A stretch of DNA of 6,352 nt from Pseudomonadota bacterium (lineage in GTDB: Bacteria; Pseudomonadota; Gammaproteobacteria; Burkholderiales; SG8-41), in NCBI GenBank assembly GCA_023431245.1, contig JAEYXO010000166.1, positions 1-6,352 of the forward strand, given 5' to 3'. A program made the translations under genes and the position numbers. Under the pieces are notes generated by a model, which searched no databases, was not told the DNA's origin, and saw only the letters and a program-made list of their open reading frames with translations. Position 1 is the stretch's first letter. Each line of letters begins with the position of its first letter. Positions 1-6,352 of this stretch are shown piece by piece.

Positions 1-711
1 GATCTTCATCGCCTCGGCCGAGGTGCCCCGGTAGATGCCTTCCAGCCCGCGCAGCACTTCCGCCATCGCGAACAGGCCGACCACCACCACCACGAAGCCG
101 ACACCGTCCTGGAATTCCGGAATGCCCATCGTGTAACGCGCCTGCCCGCTTTGCAGGTCGATGCCGATGGTGGCGATCATCAGGCCGATGATGGTCGCAA
201 TCACGCCCTTGGCCGGCGATTTCCCGGTCAGCGTCGACACCGCGGTCATCGCGAACAGCATCAGCGTGAAATATTCCGCGGGCCCGAACTTCAGGGCCAT
301 CGAAGTCAGCGGCACCGCGAACAGCGTGAGGCCGATGACGCCGATGGTGCCGGCGATGAAGGATCCGATCGCGGACACCGCGAGGGCGGCGCCCGCCCTC
401 CCTTTCTTCGCCATCTCGTAACCGTCGATCGAGGTCATCACCGAGGCGGCCTCGCCCGGCGTGCGGATCAGGATCGCCGTGGTCGAGCCGCCGTACTTGG
501 CGCCGTAGTAGATGCCGGCCATCATGATCAGCGCCGAGGTCGGGTTCATGCCGTAGGTGATCGGGATCAGCAGCGCGATGCCGGCCGAGGGGCCGATGCC
601 GGGCAGCACGCCGATGATGGTGCCCATGAATACGCCGAGGAAGGTGTACCACAGGTTGATCGGCTGCATCGCAACCGTGAAGCCGTTCAGGATATGGGTC
701 AGGGTTTCCAT
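1..711 (-). CDS. tctA: TctA, large membrane subunit of a tripartite tricarboxylate transporter (3' part cut off by window edge)
   Basis: Large inner-membrane subunit of a TTT-family secondary transporter, which takes up carboxylates such as citrate with a TctC-type periplasmic binding protein and the small subunit TctB. The visible 237 codons are in frame to base 1; family members are about 500 residues, so roughly half is present. Family signatures are seen: the GVLPGIGPSAG loop (residues 34-44), YYGAKYGGSTTAIL (68-81), KFGPAEYF (141-148), and a GIPEF...G hydrophobic block leading to GLFAMAEVL (196-220). Long hydrophobic segments alternate with short loops, as expected for a polytopic protein. 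The ATG lies 7 bases after the tctB stop; TGAGG over that stop can serve as a ribosome site, so the two genes are probably translated from one message. The substrate cannot be read from the sequence. Confidence 0.95.
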   Translation of the reverse strand, partial: METLTHILNGFTVAMQPINLWYTFLGVFMGTIIGVLPGIGPSAGIALLIPITYGMNPTSALIMMAGIYYGAKYGGSTTAILIRTPGEAASVMTSIDGYEMAKKGRAGAALAVSAIGSFIAGTIGVIGLTLFAVPLTSMALKFGPAEYFTLMLFAMTAVSTLTGKSPAKGVIATIIGLMIATIGIDLQSGQARYTMGIPEFQDGVGFVVVVVGLFAMAEVLRGLEGIYRGTSAEAMKI

Positions 712-718
712 GCGCGCC

Positions 719-1186
719 TCAGAACGGGATGATGCCGCGGGCGAGGTTCACGCCAAGCAGCTTGGTGAAGGCGGAATAGCTGATCACGACGAACAGCACG
801 CAGCTCAGCCCGTTCATCAGGTGGCGGCCGCGGTTGAAATACCCGGTCAGCCCGAGCAGGTAGATCAGCGTCGCCAGCATGTAGCCCAGCGGCTCGAACA
901 GCGCGACATAGAGGGCGGTCCACGCGACGACGGCCACCACCACCCAGTGATGCGGTTCCCAGCGCAGCGCGGCGGAGTCTTCCCCGCCGGTTTTGGCCTT
1001 CTTGCGGTCGCGCAGGATTTCCGCCAGCAGCATCGCAGCGCCGATCAGCAGCCCCACGCCCAGCATCCGCGGGAAGGCCTTGGGCCCCAGCGGATCGCCC
1101 AGCTCGAGGCTGGGGATCTGGGCGGTCCCCCAGAAATACACGCCGGCGAGCAGCAGCACGCAGACGAAGATGATGCGGTCGGTCAT
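719..1186 (-). CDS. tctB: TctB, small membrane subunit of a tripartite tricarboxylate transporter
   Basis: Complete 155-residue protein, the usual size for TctB, the small inner-membrane partner of TctA. Hydrophobic segments lie near residues 4-21, 39-57, 81-97, 102-117 and 124-145, with a charged cytosolic-type linker at 58-79. After the first segment comes the family-typical GPKAFPRMLG stretch (34-43), and the end has the LLGVNL...IIPF pattern common in TctB C-termini. The start is well fixed: a strong AGGAGGAG ribosome site (1196-1203, minus strand) sits 9 bases before the ATG. It is the first gene of the visible leftward transcription unit. The usual tctC gene is not upstream; the space is occupied by a divergent dehydrogenase, so the binding protein must be past tctA or elsewhere. 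Confidence 0.93.
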   Translation of the reverse strand: MTDRIIFVCVLLLAGVYFWGTAQIPSLELGDPLGPKAFPRMLGVGLLIGAAMLLAEILRDRKKAKTGGEDSAALRWEPHHWVVVAVVAWTALYVALFEPLGYMLATLIYLLGLTGYFNRGRHLMNGLSCVLFVVISYSAFTKLLGVNLARGIIPF

Positions 1187-1299
1187 GTTGAAAAACTCCT
1201 CCTGATGATAAGGATGCCGTGGCAGACTTTCGGTACCGCGTTTTGTGTCCCGTTCTGGGATGGCGCATTGCGCGCATCACGCGGTTTTCACAGGACGAA

Positions 1300-1329
1300 A
1301 TCTTAACCGAGAACCCGCAGCGTTGTAAG
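1300..1329 (-). promoter_or_regulatory. Weak candidate sigma-70 promoter for tctBA
   Basis: Read on the minus strand, CTTACA (1324-1329, 4 of 6 to TTGACA) is followed after 18 bases by TAAGAT (1300-1305, 4 of 6 to TATAAT). It would leave a leader of about 105 bases before the tctB start. The match is modest and other promoters in the region are possible. Confidence 0.25.
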
Positions 1330-1400
1330 GATTTAGGCAGCGCCGGCCCGGATCGTGGAACCGGCGACCCGTCAGTCATCGTCCGTATTTTCCCGCCCAG

Positions 1401-1419
1401 CGCAATGTGGCAAATTGCG
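1401..1419. promoter_or_regulatory. Operator-like inverted repeat CGCAAT-N7-ATTGCG
   Basis: A perfect 6-base dyad (CGCAAT at 1401-1406, ATTGCG at 1414-1419) with a 7-base spacer lies near the middle of the divergent region. It is upstream of both proposed promoters. The 19-base length and the spacing resemble binding sites of dimeric regulators (the LysR family often uses dyads with 7-base spacers), but it does not fit the LysR T-N11-A rule. No regulator gene is in the window, so the binding protein is unknown. Confidence 0.3.
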
Positions 1420-1496
1420 TGCGCAGGACGGACCGGCTTGTAGCATCACCCGCCCGTTGATCGCAGGTTTCTCACAGGCTGGACGGCTTGTGTCAC

Positions 1497-1600
1497 GGCA
1501 CCCGGTGGCGGGCATCGCAGCGCAGGTTACGGCTTCTGCACTGCTGTTGCGGAGGCACCCGTGCGGTGATATTCCTGTTGACCACAGCGGTGCCGCACCG
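1497..1600. repeat. Cluster of three GCACC/GGTG dyads upstream of the dehydrogenase
   Basis: Three related short dyads occur in about 100 bases: GGCACCCGGTGGC (1497-1509), GGCACCCGTGCGGTG (1554-1568) and CGGTGCCGCACCG (1588-1600). The last is a perfect 6+1+6 palindrome lying inside the spacer of the proposed dehydrogenase promoter, where a bound protein would block RNA polymerase. GC-rich DNA yields such short dyads by chance, so this is only suggestive. Confidence 0.25.
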
Positions 1601-1606
1601 AACAAT
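1578..1606 (+). promoter_or_regulatory. Candidate sigma-70 promoter of the FAD-linked dehydrogenase
   Basis: TTGACC (1578-1583, 5 of 6 to consensus) and AACAAT (1601-1606, 4 of 6) are separated by exactly 17 bases. Transcription would begin near 1613, giving a leader of about 50 bases before the ATG at 1666. A GC-rich perfect palindrome (1588-1600) fills most of the spacer. Confidence 0.45.
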
Positions 1607-1665
1607 GCGCGGCATGCGGTACCTCACGAATGTCGTAAGTATATGTTTTTATTGAGAATTTAATA

Positions 1666-3078
<1,413 letters not shown>

Positions 3079-3090
3079 ACGAGACCGGGA

Positions 3091-3462
3091 TCAGGCCGCC
3101 GCCACGAACAGCCCGATGACACAGAGCAGCCCGCCGGTCCACAGCAGGGAACGCAGCGTCGGCCGGTCGTAGAGGTAGGCCAGCGTGTAGAGGATGCGGA
3201 ACACGACGAATGCCACCGCCAGCGCGTCCACCCTCTGCTGCCCGGCGCCGGCCAGCTGTGCGATGATTACCGCCGCCGCGAACAGCGGAAACGCCTCGAA
3301 GGCATTGAGCTGCGCCCAGTAGGCCCGTTGTTGCTTCGCCGGCAACCGGTCGATGCCGGCGCGCGGGGCGGCGTTGTCGTAAGTCCGTCGCCATTTCGAG
3401 ACACCGGTCGGCCAGTACGGCAGCAATCCGGCAACGAGGATCATCCAGTAGGCGGTGGTCAT
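3091..3462 (-). CDS. MAPEG-family small integral membrane protein
   Basis: A 123-residue protein with four hydrophobic segments near residues 4-17, 54-73, 78-97 and 105-122, the size and layout of the MAPEG family. That family includes microsomal glutathione transferase and bacterial relatives of unknown substrate. The key family region is seen: R46...N53xFExFPLF (to residue 61), then RILYTLAYLYD (89-99). MAPEG proteins work in the membrane, often as trimers, and some conjugate glutathione to electrophiles or peroxides; that activity is not shown here. The chosen ATG has no clear ribosome site, and an in-frame TTG five codons upstream is possible. Its 3' end faces the dehydrogenase with a 12-base gap and no visible terminator; its 5' end is 45 bases from the msrB start. 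Nothing links it functionally to either neighbour. Confidence 0.85.
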   Translation of the reverse strand: MTTAYWMILVAGLLPYWPTGVSKWRRTYDNAAPRAGIDRLPAKQQRAYWAQLNAFEAFPLFAAAVIIAQLAGAGQQRVDALAVAFVVFRILYTLAYLYDRPTLRSLLWTGGLLCVIGLFVAAA

Positions 3463-3507
3463 GGCATGCGGAACCAATTTGCGGCCCGAGCGGCCCAAGG
3501 ATGCATT

Positions 3508-3899
<392 letters not shown>

Positions 3900-3903
<4 letters not shown>

Positions 3904-4601
3904 ACCGCGCCGTTCGCCGCGCATTCGACCAGGCGGCAACAGTCCTGGTCGCCGCTTTCGAGAGATCAGGCCCCTTTCCCGGCCAGGAGGTAACCCCGGC
4001 GCTGCTCGCCGATGCCGTCCGGCAAAGCTTTGAAATCTGCCGTCAGGTCGACGATTCCGGGGAGGCACTGCCGCTGGAGGAAGTCGACGAGCTGGGAACA
4101 CATGCGCTGGAATGCCTGTCGGATCTCGGCCTCTGGGCTTACCAGCTGGGCGAGGATGACGCACGTGCCGCCGTGGAGGACATTGCGCTGCAGCTGTCCC
4201 AATGGCTCATCGGACACGGCGGACAGATTGCCGTTCTGGAGCCGGTGGTCAACGCCCTGGCCCGCCAGGCCAATGCCACCGCGGACCCCGCCGCCCTGTC
4301 CGGCCTGTTCCAGCAGGCCTGCGCGGTGATCGCCCATGCGGAACCCGGTCTCGCCGACGACACGGAGCCTGCACGGCTGCAACCCTGGCTGATGCTGCAT
4401 TTCAACTGCGCGATCATCGCCACGCGGACGCAGGATGCCGCCCGGATGGATGCCGCCTTCGACCTGCTTGAAACCCATCTGCCCGGCCATTGCGCGGCCT
4501 TTTACGCGGAAGGTGTGCGCGAATCGCAGAAAACCGCCTACAGCGATGCGGTCAGGGATGCCATGCGCAGCCGCCTGGCCAAATGGACTGGCCGGCACTA
4601 A
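3900..4601 (+). CDS. Uncharacterised helical protein translationally coupled to msrB
   Basis: A 233-residue protein I cannot name, though its style resembles hypothetical proteins of betaproteobacteria. The start is GTG at 3900, overlapping the msrB stop as GTGA, with GAGAAG just upstream; no other in-frame start is convincing. It has no signal peptide or membrane segment, is acidic, and looks almost wholly alpha-helical, with runs of Ala and Leu as in helical-repeat proteins. Blocks that look constrained are EEVDELGTHALECLSDLG (60-77), LMLHFNCAIIATRTQDAA (164-181), LPGHCAAFYAEGV (194-206) and the C-terminal AYSDAVRDAMRSRLAKW (213-229). The overlap with msrB and the 19-base gap to yciB place it firmly in the operon. 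A scaffold or partner role is possible, but no catalytic motif is seen. Confidence 0.85.
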
Positions 4602-4620
4602 GAGCGGATAATCGGCGGCC

Positions 4621-5160
4621 ATGAAATTCCTGTTCGACATTTTCCCGGTCATCCTGTTTTTCGCGGCCTTCAAGGTCTACGACATTTACGTCGCCACCGG
4701 AGTGGCCATTGCCGCGACCGTCGTCCAGATCGGCTGGGTCTGGTTCAGGCACCGCAAGGTCGACAACATGCAGTGGACCAGCCTTGGCCTGATCGTGGTC
4801 TTTGGCGGCGCCACACTGCTGCTGCGGGATGAAACCTTCATCAAATGGAAGCCGACCGTGCTGTACTGGCTGTTCGGCGCGACACTGCTGGTCGCCGATC
4901 TGGCGTTCCGCAAGAACCTGATCCGCTCGATGATGGAAAAACAGGTCACCGCGCCGGATCCGGTCTGGAAAAAGCTGCTGCTGGGCTGGGTTGGTTTTTT
5001 TCTGGTGATGGGTGTGCTGAACATCTACGTCGCCTACGGCTTTTCGACCGACATCTGGGTCAATTTCAAGCTGTTCGGCGGCATCGGACTGATGATCCTG
5101 TTCGTGATTGCCCAGGCTGTGCTGCTGGCTCCACACATCAAGGAAAAAGAGGCGGAATGA
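4621..5160 (+). CDS. yciB: YciB/IspZ family inner-membrane protein (septation protein A)
   Basis: A 179-residue polytopic inner-membrane protein, the usual length for YciB (also called septation protein A or IspZ). The family affects cell-envelope synthesis, division and intracellular spread in Shigella; its biochemical role is not settled. Family signatures are present: the N-terminus MKFLFDIFPVILFFAAFK (1-18), KWKPTVLYWLFG (75-86), and NIYVAYGFSTDIWVNFKLFG (134-153) followed by FVIAQ (161-165). Hydrophobic segments lie near residues 3-18, 22-41, 52-68, 78-93, 119-138 and 150-170. The ATG is fixed by the family-typical N-terminus even though the ribosome site is weak. It lies 19 bases after the unnamed gene and 25 before bolA, consistent with one message. 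Confidence 0.96.
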   Translation: MKFLFDIFPVILFFAAFKVYDIYVATGVAIAATVVQIGWVWFRHRKVDNMQWTSLGLIVVFGGATLLLRDETFIKWKPTVLYWLFGATLLVADLAFRKNLIRSMMEKQVTAPDPVWKKLLLGWVGFFLVMGVLNIYVAYGFSTDIWVNFKLFGGIGLMILFVIAQAVLLAPHIKEKEAE

Positions 5161-5172
5161 ACGGATATCCGT
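5161..5172. repeat. Perfect 12-base palindrome ACGGATATCCGT after the yciB stop
   Basis: A perfect palindrome begins at the base right after the yciB stop codon and ends 3 bases before the bolA ribosome site. As RNA it could form only a 4-base stem with an AUAU loop; as DNA it could be a dimer binding site. It may be coincidental. Confidence 0.35.
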
Positions 5173-5175
5173 CCC

Positions 5176-5181
5176 GAAGGG
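5176..5181 (+). promoter_or_regulatory. Ribosome binding site that fixes the bolA GTG start
   Basis: GAAGGG lies 4 bases before GTG 5186. The in-frame ATG at 5204 has no comparable site, and starting there would drop the TIAASM lead-in that matches the usual BolA N-terminus. Confidence 0.6.
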
Positions 5182-5185
5182 CATC

Positions 5186-5449
5186 GTGACCATTGCCGCC
5201 TCGATGCGCGAGAAGCTCGCTGCCCTGTCCCCGGAATCGCTCGAGATACTTGATGAGTCGGGCCTGCATGCCGGTCACGCAGGCGCCCGCGACGGGGGCG
5301 GGCACTACCAACTGGTCATCGTGTCCGGCGCCTTTTCGGGACAGCCCCTGCAGGCCCGTCACCGCATGGTGTATGCGGCACTCGGCACATTGATGCACAA
5401 GGAAATCCACGCGCTGGCGATCAAGGCCTATGCGCCGGACGAGATCTGA
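5186..5449 (+). CDS. bolA: BolA-family protein
   Basis: An 87-residue cytosolic BolA-like protein. BolA proteins work with monothiol glutaredoxins in Fe-S cluster handling and, in E. coli, also act as a morphology and stress-linked transcription factor. The fold is visible: an N-terminal helix (MREKLAALSPESLEILDES, 7-25), the HAGHAGARDGGGHY loop (28-41) with His28 and His31, the strand QLVIVSGAF (42-50), and the C-terminal part with ARHRMVYAALG (57-67) and the conserved KEIHALAIKAY (72-82), where His75 is the near-invariant BolA histidine. The HAGHAGA loop fits the BolA rather than the IbaG branch. GTG 5186 is preferred on its ribosome site and N-terminal fit. Translation ends with tandem in-frame stops, TGA TAA (5447-5452). 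No glutaredoxin gene is in the window. Confidence 0.94.
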   Translation: MTIAASMREKLAALSPESLEILDESGLHAGHAGARDGGGHYQLVIVSGAFSGQPLQARHRMVYAALGTLMHKEIHALAIKAYAPDEI

Positions 5450-5482
5450 TAAACGAATTCAGGATCAAACAAAGGAGTTGTC

Positions 5483-6256
5483 ATGCAGAGAACCACCGTC
5501 ATATCCGTGATGATCGCCATTGCCGCCGCTGCTGCGTCGCCTGCGGCGATTGCCCAGGTCGCAAAGGTCAACGGCACCACCATTCCCCAGGCGCGCGCCG
5601 ACGCACTGCTCCGGGAGGTGATGGCGCAGGGGCGGCAGGACACGCCTGAACTGCGCAAGATGATCAAGGACCGCTTGATCGAGAGCGAAATCATGTCCCA
5701 GGAGGCCGTGCGCATGGGCCTCAACAAGAATCCCGAGGTCAGCGCCCAGATCGAACTGTCCCGGCAGAATGTGCTGGTGAATGCCTATGTCAACGAAATG
5801 GCGCGCCGCAATCCCGCGACCGAGGATGCGATGAAAAAGGCGCATGAACGGTTCAAGGACAGTCCTGCGGCGAACGAATACCGGTCGCGGCACATCCTGG
5901 TGGCTTCGGAAGCCGAAGCAAAAACCATCATCACCCAGCTCAAGGGCGGTGCGGACTTTGCGAAAATCGCATCCGAAAAATCCCGGGATGAAGGCACCAA
6001 GGCCAAGGGCGGCGAACTGGATTGGGCGGTACCCGCCACCTACGTGCGTCCCTTTGCCGAGGCCCTTGCAAGGCTGAAAAAGGGCGAGACAACGGAGAAT
6101 CCGGTGCAGTCCAACTTCGGCTGGCACGTGATCCGGCTCGAGGACATCCGCCCGGTCAGCTACGAGTCACTGAAGCCGCAGTTGCAGCAGGTCGTGCAGC
6201 GCGAAAACGTGCAGAAAGCGGTTGCCGACCTTCGTGCAAAGGCCAAGGTGGAATAA
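5483..6256 (+). CDS. Secreted parvulin-type peptidyl-prolyl cis-trans isomerase
   Basis: A 257-residue protein with a clear signal peptide (MQRTT, then a hydrophobic stretch at 6-19, with likely cleavage after AAIA at residue 24), so it should act in the periplasm. The N-terminal 25-125 is a helical SurA/PrsA-like chaperone region. The parvulin domain covers about 134-223: SRHILVASEAEAK (135-147), GADFAKIASEKSRDEG (156-171), GGELDW (176-181), YVRPFAEAL (187-195) and NFGWHVIRLED (211-221); His137 and His215 are the characteristic histidines. It should catalyse proline isomerisation and help fold exported or outer-membrane proteins. It is too short to be SurA (one parvulin domain) and lacks the PpiD membrane anchor, so a general PpiC/PrsA-like name is safest. 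A strong AGGAG (5473-5477) sits 5 bases before the ATG. It is the last gene of the unit, with a terminator 27 bases beyond its stop. Confidence 0.95.
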   Translation: MQRTTVISVMIAIAAAAASPAAIAQVAKVNGTTIPQARADALLREVMAQGRQDTPELRKMIKDRLIESEIMSQEAVRMGLNKNPEVSAQIELSRQNVLVNAYVNEMARRNPATEDAMKKAHERFKDSPAANEYRSRHILVASEAEAKTIITQLKGGADFAKIASEKSRDEGTKAKGGELDWAVPATYVRPFAEALARLKKGETTENPVQSNFGWHVIRLEDIRPVSYESLKPQLQQVVQRENVQKAVADLRAKAKVE

Positions 6257-6283
6257 GCACCCGGCGGGAAGCTGCAGTTGAGG

Positions 6284-6310
6284 AAAAGCCCGGCAAAGCC
6301 GGGCTTTTTT
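6284..6310 (+). terminator. Strong rho-independent terminator closing the msrB-yciB-bolA-isomerase unit
   Basis: The stem GCCCGGC (6288-6294) / GCCGGGC (6298-6304) has an AAA loop and is extended by AAAA (6284-6287) pairing with the first T residues of a six-T run (6305-6310). The A-tract means it could also end transcription coming from the right on the minus strand. Confidence 0.92.
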
Positions 6311-6321
6311 GTCGCCTGCGA

Positions 6322-6337
6322 CCGGCGCAATCGCCGG
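6322..6337. repeat. Second GC-rich hairpin just beyond the terminator
   Basis: CCGGCG (6322-6327) and CGCCGG (6332-6337) can pair around a CAAT loop, with no T-run on the right. The 8-base word CTGCGACC occurs at 6316-6323 and again at 6345-6352, the window's end. No gene is recognisable in the last 42 bases. Confidence 0.4.
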
Positions 6338-6352
6338 CCGTGATCTGCGACC

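Larger units (their letters stand above)
1187..1665. other. Divergent intergenic region between tctB and the FAD-linked dehydrogenase
   Basis: This 479-base stretch has no reading frame that looks like a protein: the open frames crossing it have no family signature and extend as shadows into neighbours. It holds the 5' ends of two divergent units. Its final 35 bases before the dehydrogenase ATG are markedly AT-rich compared with the rest of the window. Candidate promoters and dyads are listed separately. I see no tRNA, riboswitch-like fold or remnant of a tctC gene. Confidence 0.7.

Noticed and set aside
1263..1273. An 11-base palindrome GCGCA-T-TGCGC near tctB
   Set aside because: It is short and entirely typical of GC-rich sequence, with no placement relative to a promoter that adds support.
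557..1306. A 249-codon plus-strand frame across tctB and the start of tctA
   Set aside because: It is antisense to clear tctA/tctB coding sequence, and its low-complexity His/Gln/Arg-rich translation has no recognisable domain.
1400..1425. A sigma-54 promoter suggested by TGGCAAATTGC near 1408
   Set aside because: The GG and GC doublets are separated by 6 bases instead of the required 10.
1219..1663. Small open frames in the tctB-dehydrogenase intergenic region
   Set aside because: They have no convincing ribosome sites, overlap each other on both strands, and their translations show no conserved-looking pattern.
3328..3507. An N-terminal extension of MsrB
   Set aside because: The extension overlaps the divergent MAPEG gene and has no family match. 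ATG 3508 has a good ribosome site and gives the normal MsrB length.

Overview
The window is a stretch of GC-rich proteobacterial chromosome holding ordinary metabolic and housekeeping genes. Protein style and gene order (a methionine sulfoxide reductase B, an uncharacterised helical protein, YciB, BolA and a secreted parvulin in a row) point to a betaproteobacterium. A Rhodocyclales-type organism (Azoarcus/Thauera relatives) is my best guess; this rests on remembered family resemblance, not a search. I see no phage, transposon, CRISPR array, tRNA or rRNA.

Left part (1-1186, minus strand): two genes of a tripartite tricarboxylate transporter, tctB followed 7 bases later by tctA. tctA runs off the left edge after 237 codons. 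No tctC (periplasmic binding protein) lies upstream of tctB. Next comes a 479-base divergent intergenic region (1187-1665). It carries a plausible sigma-70 promoter for the rightward gene, a weaker candidate for tctBA and several operator-like dyads. A complete FAD-linked 2-hydroxyacid dehydrogenase of the GlcD/D-2-hydroxyglutarate dehydrogenase type follows (1666-3078, plus). Its head-to-head layout with tctBA suggests, without proving, uptake and oxidation of a related hydroxycarboxylate under shared control.

Middle: a small MAPEG-family membrane protein on the minus strand (3091-3462) converges on the dehydrogenase with a 12-base gap. It diverges from msrB with only 45 bases between the start codons.

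Right part (3508-6256, plus): msrB, an unnamed 233-residue protein that starts on GTG overlapping the msrB stop, yciB, bolA (GTG start) and a secreted parvulin-type peptidyl-prolyl isomerase. Gaps run from a 4-base overlap to 33 bases, and a strong intrinsic terminator at 6284-6310 closes the group, so it looks like one operon. Its content suggests envelope and redox maintenance: methionine sulfoxide repair, an inner-membrane envelope protein, a BolA regulator/Fe-S factor and a periplasmic folding helper.

Nothing here is clearly a new biological system. The items most worth checking are the unnamed protein translationally coupled to msrB, the tctBA/dehydrogenase pairing with its dyad-rich regulatory region, and two active-site departures from family norms (dehydrogenase Arg347, MsrB Thr66).
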